Shown here piece by piece: positions 24,272 through 38,610 of a stretch of DNA of 64,000 nucleotides. The position numbers and the translations under genes are program-made. Position 1 is the stretch's first letter, and every line of letters begins with the position of its first letter. The notes under the pieces were generated by a model. That model was not told where the DNA came from. It saw only the letters and a list, made by a program, of their open reading frames with translations, and did no database searches. The stretch comes from Paraspadella gotoi (Eukaryota; Chaetognatha): the NCBI GenBank assembly GCA_051294375.1, contig CM119263.1:17094171-17158170 (forward strand). Direction: 5' to 3'.

Positions 24272-24460
24272 CAGGACATGCGGATCGCGGTTTTGTGACG
24301 AGCCTTGCGAACGACATGTATGTGACGACAAAAATTTCGGAAGTGAGGTCTTAATTTAAATCGATCTGATATAAATAATAAAAGACAAGTTAAGACTCAC
24401 CTAAACTTTGAAATCTTGGGAAAGAAATAAATGTAAAAGATAAAAAGAAAAGGAAGGCAG

Positions 24461-24534
24461 GAAGGAAGGAAGGAAGGAAGGAAGGAAGGAAGGAAGGAAG
24501 GAAGGAAGGAAGGAAGGAAGGAAGGAAGGAAGGA
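24461..24534. repeat. (GGAA)n microsatellite
   Basis: About 18 GGAA tetramers. Tandem GGAA is the classic ETS-core array. The matching array in copy B lies at about 28328-28425 with indels. Confidence 0.92.
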
Positions 24535-25079
24535 AAGAAGGAAATGAAAAAGGTAGGAAAAGCGAGTTCGAGAGAGAGTCAAAGATAGTGACTCTCTCTC
24601 TATCTTTTTTCTTTTCATTCACTGCCAAGCTGTAGTTTAAAATACCGATAACAACAAGGAATAATTGTAAAAATTAATCATTTTTATTTTGAAGACAGTT
24701 TTTAAATGTAATAATTATTGCCTAATTGCCATTGCCAATGTAAAGCTCTGCATGTCGCGTGCAATTTCATGGTGAAATAAAACTGAAATGGAAATTCTTT
24801 TTCTCTCTTGTCTCCCGCTTTATTTTTTCTTTCTCCCTCAATCTTGCAAATGAAATTCGTAAGTTATTCAACATTTTCATTCTTTGCTACGTTTCTTTCA
24901 TCTTTTCAGCGCGATGGCTGACTGAGAGCCTTTGAACGACTGAAAGTACTGTCAAAAGAACGGACACTTTTCGTGGAGAAAATTAAATTATTTTGTAAAA
25001 GTGAGACATGAAAACAAATTGAATGGCTATTCTCATTTTTTTTAAAAACGTTGAATATTCGTTCGATTCAAAAATCGCT

Positions 25080-25087
25080 CGAGAGAG

Positions 25088-25160
<73 letters not shown>
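25080..25160. repeat. (GA)n microsatellite
   Basis: GA dinucleotides with one AAGA break. It precedes a 135-bp stretch that is repeated after the gap. Confidence 0.93.
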
Positions 25161-25163
<3 letters not shown>

Positions 25164-25320
25164 CTTTTCTCCACGTCTTTGATTCAGGTTTCCATTAATC
25201 ACTGGTTTTGGCTCGTCACGTGAAGTCAAATCCGTCTCACCGGCGAGAAACCTCCCTATGAATTTCGCGTTTCTCCTTCCAAACGCAAATCGCGGNNNNN
25301 NNNNNNNNNNNNNNNNNNNN

Positions 25321-25355
<35 letters not shown>

Positions 25356-25486
25356 TTTTCTCCACGTCTTTGATTCAGGTTTCCATTAATCACTGGTTTT
25401 GGCTCGTCACGTGAAGTCAAATCCGTCTCACCGGCGAGAAACCTCCCTATGAATTTCGCGTTTCTCCTTCCAAACGCAAATCGCGT
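25161..25486. repeat. 135-bp direct duplication across a 25-N gap
   Basis: The sequence at 25161-25295 recurs at 25352-25486 almost base for base, separated by 25 N (25296-25320) and an AG stub. Copy B (29071-29214) has a single version, which suggests a mis-joined overlap at the gap. Both copies carry a GTCACGTGAA E-box (CACGTG at 25217). Confidence 0.9.
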
Positions 25487-25691
25487 CAGATTTAAGTATT
25501 TTTTCTCTTTCTCTCGAAACTGGATGGCGGTGTTAAAATCCACACTTGCTTTGTACGTCTTTTGTTAAAGTATAGACGCCAATTTGTATTTCCATCTTTT
25601 TCTCTTTTCTTTCTCCTCTCATTTTATCTCACTCTCTTTCTCTCTCCCTCTTTCGCATTTCCCCTATCAATTTTCTTAATTTAGTTTTCTT

Positions 25692-25693
25692 TT

Positions 25694-25781
<88 letters not shown>

Positions 25782-25855
25782 TATTTCTTTCTTTCGTTCT
25801 TTCTTTCTTTCGTTCTTTTGTTCGTTCTTTCTTTCTTTCTTTCTTTATTTTTTTT
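25692..25855. repeat. (TTTC)n microsatellite
   Basis: Long pure TTTC run followed by TTTA and TTCG variants. Counterpart in copy B at 29409-29570. Confidence 0.95.
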
Positions 25856-26100
25856 CTCTCTCTTTTTCTCTCTCGCTCTTACTCGATTCAATATCTTCTT
25901 CCGGTGATCTTCCTTGAATTTATGAGCATAAAATTCCATACCTCAGTCACCCCGTATGTGAGTCTGTCAAAGGCAGAACTGATTCACCAAGTGAACCGCA
26001 ATTGAAAAGTAAAAAAAAATGTGAAAAATAGTACCAATTCAAATTATCATTAAATTGTTCGCCCAACCATAATATCTCTCTCTCTCTCTCTCTCTCTCTC

Positions 26101-26125
26101 NNNNNNNNNNNNNNNNNNNNNNNNN
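26101..26125. other. Assembly gap, 25 N, at a duplication junction
   Basis: Twenty-five N inside a CT array. Copy A ends on its left and copy B starts on its right. Confidence 1.
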
Positions 26126-26289
26126 CTTTTTAAAAATTTCTTTATAAATGCGTGTGCAGTATTTAGGTTGATTTCTTAAAAGTCTGAAAAAGGTGGCGCT
26201 ATTATTTTGCCACATAGACTGTAGAAGTAAAACAAACGAATTCAACCTTGAAGAAAAAATTAAAAGTCTTTGGTAGAAGTGACAAGACA

Positions 26290-26556
26290 CCAAAAATACA
26301 ACTGAAACATTCTTTGAAATATTATGCTACTTCATTGATTGGGAAGCCAGGTACTCTGGGAGTGAATGAACGAGACTGAGTGAGTCTTGATTGAAAGCTT
26401 GCAGGGACCTGCTATGCCATTATCTTGTAGATTGATAGATGTCTTGAACCACCAAAGCCTGTCCAAAGTAAGGGCCAAGATGGCTTGTTCGTGAACTGAA
26501 TGGATAATTTTTATATTGGTTGTACCATTTCATAAGAATTTGTGACAGCTCAGTGA
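26290..26556 (-). repeat. Dispersed repeat family R1, copy 3
   Basis: Copy-B counterpart of the R1 element at 22385-22645. It is not independent evidence for the family if the duplication is an artefact. Confidence 0.72.
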
Positions 26557-27302
26557 CAAAAAAAAAAGGCGAACATAAAACGGAAGGACGAAGAAGACGA
26601 CGGGTGTCGACGGATCACGTAGACAATGAGAGGAGGGAGAGACGGGAGGGACAGGATGGGCGAAAACCGCGGGATGAGACGAGAGAGGACATCGAAAAAA
26701 AGACAACGGAAGCAGAAAAAAAAAAGGCGATGAGGAAGCGCAAAGAGGATGCAATTAGTGGAGCGGTAAGTCGGAACACTGGCCATTGACGAAACGTGAA
26801 AATGTATTGAGTTTTGGCGAGAGGCGGAAGTAAGAGAGGAAGAGTGGAGGAGGAGAGGAGAAGGGCAAAAGGAGTACAATAAAAGTACAATATGGCCAAT
26901 GGGCGAATGGAGAAGTGGACAAGGTGAGAAGTAGATGAAGGCGGTTGACGAACGTGGGAAGAAGGGAAAGGGGAGAAGAGAAATTAAGTAAAAAAAACCC
27001 ATCAAAAAGAGGTCAAGAAGGGAAGACGAGAAAAAGGTATGTGATGGCGAAAGAAGAAACAGATAAGAGAACAATGAATAAGAGAGACAACAAGAAAGAC
27101 AAAGAGGACGAAGAAAAAAGAGGACAAGGATAATAATCCGAGGTGATGAGAAAGAGGACAAGAGAGAAGAGGGCGAGGGTCGAAAAAGCTCGCGGGCGAA
27201 CCGACGAAATCGGGCAACGCAATGAGTCGGCGACCTGAGGATTCGCTCAATCTGCGACGTAACGACGGAACATAAAACAGATTACAATAATCCCCTTGCC
27301 CT

Positions 27303-27305
<3 letters not shown>

Positions 27306-27389
<84 letters not shown>

Positions 27390-27392
27390 CTC
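27306..27392. repeat. (CT)n microsatellite
   Basis: Counterpart of 23406-23507, shorter and broken by TTC. Confidence 0.93.
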
Positions 27393-27849
27393 CCTTCCGG
27401 TTTTTGCTTCCGGCAGTGTTCTCTCCCGGCGCGCTTATTCTTTTAGTGTGCCGCGAGTACTCGCGAACTAACTCACTAAGTTTCTTTTTGTCTGTAACCA
27501 CATATAAATGGAGTCTTCTTATCAGAAAGTTTAATGCGGATTATTTTGTATTACACTTACAAAAGTAAACCTGAGAGGATGTGCTGTACATGTAGCATTT
27601 GTCTAAAGAAAAAAGTAAAAAAACCTCTAACAATATTTTGCTACATTCTTACTAGGAAACTTAATTTCTTTATGAATCATTTTTTAAAAATTTGATAAAT
27701 TTTATCTCTCTCATTCTCTTTATCATTCTCTCTCCCTTTTTCTCCCTCTCTCTTTCTCTTCCGTTCGCTCTCGTGATAGCTCGCTCGCCTCGGGGCACGA
27801 GCAGAGGGCGATTGTGTATATGACCAAAAACTCGATTTCTTTCGCCTTT

Positions 27850-27851
<2 letters not shown>

Positions 27852-27946
<95 letters not shown>

Positions 27947-28107
27947 TCAATCCCCCACCTCCTTCACCCCAAAATGGATATTTGCGCATACGATCAACTG
28001 CGCGGCAGTTTTTCTCTTTTAGAAACGACTTCATTTTATGTATCGAGTTGGGGGAAAAAACATTGAGAGAGAGAGAGAAGAGAGAAGAGAGAGAGAGAAG
28101 AGAGAGA

Positions 28108-28143
<36 letters not shown>
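27852..28143. repeat. CT array facing GA array, copy B
   Basis: CT array at about 27852-27948 and GA array at about 28063-28143 flank the same spacer as in copy A, with indels. Confidence 0.8.
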
Positions 28144-28150
<7 letters not shown>

Positions 28151-28327
28151 AGGAATGTGATCGCGGTTTTGTGACGAGCCTTCGCGAACGACATGTATGT
28201 GACGACAAAAATTTCGGAAGTGAGGGTCTTAATTTAAATCGATCTGATATAAATAATAAAAGACAAGTTAAGACTCACCTAAACTTTGAAATCTTGGAAA
28301 GAAATAAATGTAAAAGATAAAAAGAAA

Positions 28328-28425
28328 AGGAAGGCAGGAAGGAAGGAAAGGAAGGAAGGAAAGGAAGGAAGGAAGGAAGGAGGAAGAAGGAAGGAAGGAA
28401 GGAAGGAAGGAAGGAAAGAAGGAAA
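28328..28425. repeat. (GGAA)n microsatellite, noisy
   Basis: Same array as 24461-24534, but with AGGAAAGG and GGAGGAAG irregularities. Confidence 0.88.
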
Positions 28426-28961
28426 TGAAAAAGGTAGGAAAAGCGAGTTCGAGAGAGAAGTCAAAGATAGTGACTCTCTCTCTATCTTTTTTCTTTCATT
28501 CAACTGCCAAGCTGGTAGTTTAAAATACGATAACAACAAGAAAAATTGTAAAATTAATCATTTTTATTTTGAAGACAGTTTTTAAATGTAATAATTATTG
28601 CCTAATTGCCATTGCAATGTAAAGCTCTGCATGTCGCGTGCAATTTCATGGTGAAATAAAACTGAAATGGAAAATTCTTTTTCTCTCTTGTCTCCCGCTT
28701 TATTTTTTCTTTCTCCTCAATCTTGCAAATGAAATTCGTAAGTTATTCAACATTTTCATTCTTTGCTACGTTTCTTTCATCTTTTCAGCGCGATGGATTG
28801 ACTGAGAGCCTTTGAACGACTGAAAGTACTGTCAAAGAACGGACACTTTTCGTGGAGAAAATTAAATTATTTTGTAAAAGTGAGACATGAAAACAAATTG
28901 AATGGCCATTTCTTCATTTTTTTTAAAAACAGTTGAATATTCGTTCGATTCAAAAATCGCT

Positions 28962-28962
<1 letters not shown>

Positions 28963-29033
<71 letters not shown>

Positions 29034-29072
29034 GAGAAGAGAGAGAGAGAAGAGATTGAGAGAGAGAGAGAG
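28963..29072. repeat. (GA)n microsatellite, noisy
   Basis: Counterpart of 25080-25160 with ATGAG, AAGAG and ATTGAG breaks. Confidence 0.9.
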
Positions 29073-29408
29073 AATTCTTTTTCTCCACGTCTTGATTCAA
29101 GGTTTCCATTAATCACTGGTTTTGGCTCGTCACGTGAAGTCAAATCCGTCTCACCGGCGAGAAACCTCCCTATGAATTTCGCGTTTCTCCTTCCAAACGC
29201 AAATCGCGTCAGATTAAATATTTTTTCTCTTTCTCTCGAACTGGAATGGCGGTGTTAAATCCACACTGCCTTGTACGTCTTTTGTTAAAGTATAGACGCA
29301 ATTTGTATTTCCATCTTTTTCTCTTTTCTTCTCTCTCTACATTTTAATCTCAACTCTCTTCTCTCTCCTCTTTCGCATTTCCCCTATCAATTTCTTAATT
29401 TAGTTTTC

Positions 29409-29411
29409 TTT

Positions 29412-29447
<36 letters not shown>

Positions 29448-29570
29448 TTTCTTTCTTTCTTTCTTTCTTTCTTTCTTTTTCTTTCTTTCTTTCTTTCTTT
29501 ATTTCTTTCTTTCGTTCTTTCTTTTCTTTCGTTCTTTTTGTTCGTTCTTTCTTTCTTTCTTTCTTTATTT
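29409..29570. repeat. (TTTC)n microsatellite
   Basis: Counterpart of 25692-25855 with three TTTTC insertions. Confidence 0.93.
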
Positions 29571-29796
29571 TTTTTCTCTCTCTTTTTCTCTCTCGCTCTT
29601 ACTCGATTCAATATCTTCTTCCGGTGATCTTCCTTGAATTTATGAGCATAAAATTCCATACCTCAAGTCCACCCCGTATGTGAGTCTCGTCAAAGGCAGA
29701 AACTGATTCACCAAGTGACCGCAATTGAAAAGTAAAAAAAAATGTGAAAATAGTACCAATTCAAATTATCATTAAATTGTTCGCCCAACCATAATA

Positions 29797-29820
29797 TCTC
29801 TCTCTCTCTCTCTCTCTCTC

Positions 29821-29852
<32 letters not shown>
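29797..29852. repeat. (CT)n microsatellite
   Basis: CT dinucleotides with one GTCT break. Right end of copy B. Confidence 0.93.
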
Positions 29853-29858
<6 letters not shown>

Positions 29859-30810
29859 TTTCGCCTGAGGGGAAAGAAATCATGCGATCTCAACCCTCTC
29901 AGTGAAGGAACCATTTTTTCCGCGGCGACTCCGCCGCAAATTTATTGTTTTTTTCCCTGCTTTGCATCGTCGTCGTAATCCTCCACGTCTTTCTAGTCAT
30001 TTGCAGGGTAGTAGTCGCGATCGTATTCTTGGTTGTCGTCTTCGTCGTCGTCGTCATCTTCGTCGTCGTCGTCGCCATTGTTGTCGCAATTAAATTTTTC
30101 ATTTTCGTTGTCATCGCTTCTGTCACTCTATAAAACTTTATTACTGGGACGAAACTTCAAAATAGTCTGTTTTTAACGTATTATCTTCTGCATTGGTACG
30201 TACATTAAAACTAATAGCATTTAATTACGTATTGTATTCTTTTCCTTCCTCTGTTTTTTAACTGTATTTCATTTACTCACTCTTCTAAATCCAAAGCGTA
30301 TTCGCCACAATGTTTTTTTTTTTTTACTTTTTCGCTGCATTATTTATCAGGTGTGAGCTCGTATTGCATCTTTTATCATGATCATCTTTATTAACTTCAT
30401 CTTCTTCTTCAACTTTCTCATTTAAATTATATCGTTATATGAGCTTCAACTAGAATTAATATTTAATATTTAAAAAAAATATTATTGTGACGAACTAATG
30501 CGTAAAAAACTAGATCTTTCTGTTTCCGTTTATCATTTATTTTCTACAGCGTAATTTGCTGCTGTCCTCATTCTGCTTCAGGTTTTTTGAATGCAAATTT
30601 TGTTGCTTTTATCGTCTTCTTTTTCAGTTTTAGTCATCACTACGTTTTTTTCTTGACGTCGTCAACGTTTTGGTCGTCGTCGTCGTCGTCATTGTCGTCT
30701 TCATCGTAGTCGTCGTCGTGCCCTTCGTCTTCTCCGTCGCCATCAGCAAAAGGGAACCAAAGCCAATAGTGTCTCGGCTGCTCATATCCAATTACTGGTG
30801 ACATGCTCGG
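29853..30810. other. Unique DNA with two (CGT)n clusters
   Basis: CGT/GTC trinucleotides cluster at about 30033-30075 and 30672-30719. The short open frames over them are low complexity. Between the clusters the DNA is AT-rich with no gene. Confidence 0.5.
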
Positions 30811-30838
30811 AGAGAGAAAGAAAAAAAGAGAGAGAGAG

Positions 30839-30890
<52 letters not shown>
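30811..30890. repeat. (GA)n microsatellite
   Basis: AAAGA-interrupted start, then pure GA for about 42 bases. Confidence 0.93.
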
Positions 30891-30895
<5 letters not shown>

Positions 30896-31078
30896 TTTTA
30901 AAAATCCGAAAAAAATGACATTTACATGAACATAACCACTTTTTTCATGTTGAAAGCGGCGAAGTTTCGATTAAAAAATAGGCTATAGTTTATTTATTGT
31001 TCTATCGATATTTTATTAATTCCAACTTATTAGTTAATCATTCGTTTTTATAGTATCCTGGAGAAAGTGAGTTTTAGA

Positions 31079-33106
<2,028 letters not shown>

Positions 33107-33107
33107 G

Positions 33108-33142
<35 letters not shown>

Positions 33143-33233
33143 TCNNNNNNNNNNNNNNNNNNNNNNNNNATCTTTTTCTTTCTTCTTTCTTTCTTTCTTT
33201 CTTTTCTTTCTTTCTTTCTTTCTTTCTTTCTTA
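33107..33233. repeat. (TTTC)n array with a 25-N gap inside
   Basis: TTTC tetramers on both sides of N at 33145-33169. The right part is noisier. Confidence 0.95.
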
Positions 33234-33239
33234 TCTGTT

Positions 33240-33275
<36 letters not shown>

Positions 33276-33327
33276 CTGCTCTCTCTTCTCTCTCTCTTCT
33301 CTCTCTCTTCTCTCTTTCCCTCCTCTC

Positions 33328-33399
<72 letters not shown>
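33240..33399. repeat. (CT)n microsatellite
   Basis: Interrupted CT to about 33338, then about 60 bases of pure CT. Confidence 0.95.
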
Positions 33400-33402
<3 letters not shown>

Positions 33403-33546
33403 CGCGCGTTGTATGACGTTGACGCGCGAGCGCGCGGACTGGAGTTGGCATGCCAACTGGGAAAACGGACGTCACGTGTCCGAGAATCACATGCCGCTTT
33501 AAAGCGCGCACCGCGCTCGTGAAAGGGTCACCAGCTGGGGGTGGGA
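33400..33546. promoter_or_regulatory. CpG-rich spacer with palindrome and E-box
   Basis: It lies between facing CT and GA arrays. It contains GCGCGC runs, a perfect 16-bp palindrome AGTTGGCATGCCAACT (33443-33458), a CRE-like GACGTCA overlapping an E-box CACGTG (33473-33478) and CAGCTG near its end. This density of sites in 147 bases looks regulatory. No gene start is recognised next to it. Confidence 0.4.
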
Positions 33547-33598
33547 GAGAGAGAAAGAGAAAGGGAAAGAGAGAGAGAAAGAAGAGAGAGGGAAAGAA

Positions 33599-33688
<90 letters not shown>

Positions 33689-33700
33689 AGAGGATTAATG
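33547..33700. repeat. (GA)n microsatellite
   Basis: AAGA-interrupted start, then pure GA for about 72 bases. It faces the CT array at 33240-33399. Confidence 0.95.
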
Positions 33701-34817
33701 GCAACCTGGTATATTTTGTTTTAAACCCTCAGTTACAGCAAAGTTACAGACACGAGCAGCGGCGCTCAACTTGATCAACAGTATACTTTTTTTCCACGAG
33801 ATAATCAATTTTATTTTTTAACGATACAGATTGGAGAAATATCAAGTTGAAACGTTCATCACGAAACTGGGGTTGGGTCCCCTTCTTCGCTCCTTCGCTC
33901 TCTGTCAGACCCTCGACATTAAATTAATCGAGGGAGAGACCATAACTTTTCCCAGAACTAATCATAACCAACGATCCGGATTTCAGTTTATCTCCGATCC
34001 CAAAGACACGACGACGACGACGACAGACGACCACTGAAGACGACGACGATGATAACGATGCTGTCGCGTCCTTCGTGCCTATACTATCGCTATCGCGCTA
34101 TCGAGCGACAAACAACAATCAACATATTTCAGGGAAAAAAAAAGGATTTGTTTGATTTCGACGTCGTCGGCCTTGATTGGTGAAAGTCAGACCGGATGAA
34201 AACCCCGATGAGGGAAGGCACCGTCGACCGTAACCCAACTAAAACAACAACGATAACAACGTAACAAACGCGGGCGAATCTTTCGTAATCGGTTTACGAC
34301 GCAAGATCTTCGCGTCGCTGAGCACGTGTTAAATGTTTCTTTCTTTCGCCCCACTTGACATAACGAAATATTAATTGTTGAGGAAGAATTGGCTAAGATC
34401 TCCTCCCGACCCTGCACTAACTTTAATCTCGCTTCTTGTTTTTCTCTCTCTAAAGGATCAGATTTTTATGAACTACACTTATCATTTCACTAAGATATTT
34501 TTTACGACCATTTCTTAAAAATTGTTTGTATTTTTTTTTTTTTTGGTTAAATTTTAACATATAAAACCTGGTTCCTGGTCTTTGTCCGCACCGTGCAAAA
34601 GAGGTAAACAACTCGACGGCGTGGAATCTCACCACGAGGTCGAAAAGTCGCAATGCGGAATCTCGAGTTCGCGAATTGTAATAGCGAGGAAAAATGGGCG
34701 CCTAGGTCGGAAGACGACTCGCTACCTTCTCTCTCTCGGCGCCAGTATCGACAAGAATATATTGTATGGCGCCACCGACGCGCGAAACGATCCGAGTCAA
34801 GCCACCGGCGCGCGCGC

Positions 34818-34831
34818 TGCTCTCTCTCTCT

Positions 34832-34914
<83 letters not shown>

Positions 34915-35045
34915 TATCCGCCGCTCGCAAGGCGCCGCAGAACGTGAGGCGCGTCTGTAGTCACGTGACGCGTGTACTGCAACGCGAAAAACAAACGCGG
35001 CAAAGCGAAGAGAGAGATAAGAGAGAGGAGAAAGAGAGAGAGAGA

Positions 35046-35117
<72 letters not shown>

Positions 35118-35130
35118 AGAGAGAGAGAGG
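34818..35130. promoter_or_regulatory. CT array - CpG spacer with GTCACGTGAC - GA array
   Basis: A CT array (about 34818-34909) and a GA array (about 35009-35130) face each other around a 100-bp CpG-rich spacer. The spacer holds GGCGCC and the palindrome GTCACGTGAC at 34960-34969, the consensus of the E-box bound by MITF/TFEB-type bHLH-ZIP factors (CLEAR motif). Copy B reads CCACGTGAC there, so one base is uncertain. Confidence 0.4.
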
Positions 35131-35639
35131 AGAGAAAGGAGGAAAGAGCAAAACGCTGTTCTATTTGTCTACTCGTCGTTCTTTCTTTGGCGCGAGCGTC
35201 GGTAGTTATCTTCTTTCGTTGAAAGGAACAACAAAGGACTCTCATTTAGTTTTTAGAATTGGAGCGGTTGTTTACACTTAAAATTTTTAATTTTTGTACA
35301 TCTCAAATTTTAAGTGAAGATTAGAGCAAAATAATTGTATACATTGTTTACAATGACAGATTTACGATTTATCGAACATGGATGGCCCAAGTGAATTGAT
35401 AAGGACAAAAACTTGTCAACTGTTTTCAGTTTTTATTCACTTAACTACTTTTAAAGATACATCCTAAAAAATTTTAAATTTCATTGAATTTACAGTTTTT
35501 AATGCAGACTTTTCTTGATGTTCTTCTTGTTTAATTTCGATTCGCGTTTTTTTTTCCCCGCATTATTTTTCCTTTTTTTCGTTGTCTCTCCCAACTACAA
35601 CACTTTTCGCTTTTTCCCCCGGGTTGCTCCGTCGGTAAA

Positions 35640-35880
35640 GAATGAAAACGGAGCCTTGAAACATTAATGAGTGTGACCCTGTCAGCTCCCAGGGTTCACG
35701 GCCCCCCTTGGCCCCTCCTCTCGCCGGAGGATGTGCGATGAGGGCCTGGAAGCGACGGGAGGGGGAGGCGGGGCGGGGTGAAATGAGGAGCGTCAGTTCA
35801 AAAGAGAGGGTCTGCGTGTGTTCTGCGCTCTTCCCTCCCTGTAATATCTCTGTTTCTCATCCCTCGCGGGAAGCACCGGC
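35640..35880. promoter_or_regulatory. GC-box-rich block
   Basis: GGGAGGGGGAGGCGGGGCGGGG gives overlapping Sp1/KLF boxes, preceded by CCCTTGGCCCCTCC. Present in both duplicate copies (39090-39330). No exon was recognised beside it. Confidence 0.3.
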
Positions 35881-38282
35881 GATGTACGAACCATTAAATT
35901 AAGACGTTTTCGTTTCCTCCCAGTCATCCCATGGTTTGGAAATAACGGCTCCTTCTCGATCGAATGTGAGATAGGGAAGAGGAAAGGAAATAGAAAGGGA
36001 TCCGAGAAAGGAGGTGGAAAGAGGAAAAACCGGCTCCTCTCGATCGAGATAGAATAGGGAGAGGAAAGAAAAGAAAAGGACGAGAAAGGAGGAAAAAGAT
36101 CCGATGCAGAAGATAGAGAAAGAGAGATCTGAGAAAGGAAAGAAAACGCTCCCTCTCGATCGAGAAATAGATAGGGAGAGGAAAAGAAAAACGAAAAGGG
36201 ATCGAGAAAGGAATAACGGAAAAACGCTGCTCCGAACAGCAAGATAGATAGGGAGAGAAAGAAAAGAAAAAGGGATGGAGAAGGATAGGAAGAACCCTTG
36301 ATGAGATGTAGAAGGGAGTAGTGTGAATGATTTTAAAGTAAGGATCGTGAATAGAATAAGGTTGTTTATAAATGATTGGAGGGAAAGATAAGTAAATAAA
36401 GTGTTGGCGATGATAAAAAGATCTTTTTCTTTTCTAGACTCTTGATTTGTTTTCTTTCAAATGAGAACCTGGCCGGTTTTCGCTTGTTTCTTTTAAATGG
36501 CGCCCTTTTTTCTTCTTTTCTGTGGATCTTAATTCGAAGGTAGAAATCATCTTCCCCCGTTTCCCTCTCGTTTTTCTACACATTTTTTCTTTCCGCCTTT
36601 TTGTTAAAGGTCATGGTATATTCCTCTCCCATTTTTCCTCCTACATTCTTCTTTTAGTTGGAACTCTTCCCCTTTTCTCTTCCGCGCTTGTATCTCAGCA
36701 GTTTCACAAATAGTTGCACAACGGGAAGCAATACTTCCGATTCCTCAGTAATCTGGTGATGAGAGAATATATATGAACTGTGGTGTGGTTAGCTGGATGT
36801 TTTCCTCGTGTGAGTAAGAGAGACTCTCCGTTGTGCGCGCGGCTCGTGACTGGTTTTCTAATGCCAATTCCTGACTCTGTCTCAATCTCTTCTCTTTCCT
36901 CTTTAATTCGCTGTATTGTTGCTCAGCGATAAATTATGACACTATTCCACTCTCTCTCTCTCCTCTTTACTCTCATCTACTCTCTCTCTCCTCTCTTCTC
37001 TGCTTTTCTCCTTTTCATGCGCGGTCTCTCTGCTCGTGTCTTTAGGTCTCTCTCTCCTGCGTCTCACTCTCTTTCTCGTTGTATTCTAAAAACTGAGAGT
37101 CTCTAGCGATATTATCCATTTGCGAGTGGAGAATAGATAAATCGAGAGAGAGAGAGAGAGAGAAAGAGGATTAATGGCAACCTGGTATATTTTGTTTTAA
37201 ACCCTCAGTTACAGCAAAGTGACAGACACGAGCAGCGGCGCTCAACTTGATCAACAGTATACTTTTTTCCAACGAGATCATCAATTTTTATTTTTAACGA
37301 TACAGATTGGAGAAATACCAAGTTGAAACGTTCATCACGAAACTGGTGGTTGGGTCCCCTTTCTTCGCTCCTTCGCTCTCGTCAGACCCTCGACATTAAA
37401 TTTAACGAGGGAGAGACCATAACTTTTCCCCAGAACTAATCATAACCAACGATCGCGGATTTCAGTTTTATCTCCGATCCCAAGACGACGACCACTGAGA
37501 CGACGACGACGACCACTGAGACGACGACGATGATAACGATATTCGCGTCCTTCGGTGCCTATGACTATCGCTATCGCTATCGAGCGACAAACAACAATCA
37601 ACATTTTCGAGGGGGAAAAAAAAGGATTTGTTTGATTTCGACGTCGTCGCCTTGATTTGTGAAAGTCAGACCGGATGAAAAACGATTGAGGAAGGCACCG
37701 ACGACCGTAACCCAAACTAAAACAACAACGATAACAACAACAAACGCGGCGAATCTTTCGTAATCGGTTTACGACGTCAATGATCTTGCCGCGTCGCTGG
37801 AGGCAGCGTTCGGGGTTTAATGTTTCTTCTTTCGCCCACTGACATAACGAAATATTAATTGTTGTGGAAGAATTGGCTATAGATCTTCCCCCCGACCCCG
37901 CACTAACTTTATCTCGCTTTCTTGTTCTTTCTCTATCTATTTATCTATTTCACTAAGATATTTTTTACGACCATTTCTTAAAAATTGTTTGTATTTTTTT
38001 TTTTTTTTTTTTTTGGTTAAATTTTAACATAAAAACTGGTTCCTGGTCTTTGTCCGCACCGTGCAAAAGAGGTAAACAACTCGACGGCGTGGAATCCACC
38101 ACGAGGTCAAAAGTCGCAATCGGAATCTCGAGTCGCGATTGTAATGCGAGGAGAAAATGGGCGCCTAGGTCGAAGACGACTCCAGTACCTTTCTCTCTCT
38201 TCGGCGCCAGTATCGACAAGAATATATTGTATGGCGCCACCAACCGCGAAACGATACCGATGTCAACCACCGGCGCGCGCTG

Positions 38283-38335
38283 GCTCTCTCTCTCTCTCTA
38301 CTCGCTCTCTCTCTCTCTCTCTACTCTCTCTCTCT

Positions 38336-38385
<50 letters not shown>

Positions 38386-38526
38386 CTTTTCGCCGCGTCG
38401 CAAGGCGCCGCAGAACGTGAGGCGCGTCTGTAGTCCACGTGACGCGTGACTGCAACGCGAAAAACAAACGCGCGCGAACGAGAGAGCGAGAGAGAGAGAG
38501 AGAAAGAGAGAGAGAAGAAGAGAGAG

Positions 38527-38591
<65 letters not shown>

Positions 38592-38610
38592 TGAGAGAGA
38601 GAGAGAGAAA
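38283..38610. repeat. CT array facing GA array, copy B
   Basis: CT about 38283-38391 and GA about 38466-38610 around the CpG spacer with CCACGTGAC. Counterpart of 34818-35130. Confidence 0.85.

Larger units (their letters stand above)
26126..29816. repeat. Head-to-tail duplicated segment 1, copy B
   Basis: Second version of 21309-26098. The join GACTGTA|GAAGTAAAACAAACG near 26217-26232 skips the whole palindromic element. Many one-base deletions in homopolymers, for example in the Arg/Ser-rich region near 26640-26900, separate it from copy A. It ends in the same CT array, after which unique sequence resumes. Confidence 0.9.
33701..37142. repeat. Head-to-tail duplicated segment 2, copy A (noisy)
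   Basis: The whole stretch recurs at 37143-40330, in the same order and orientation. Copy A shows extra single-base insertions and a badly scrambled version of the 70-bp minisatellite (about 35935-36290). It runs straight into copy B at 37142/37143 without N. Confidence 0.9.
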
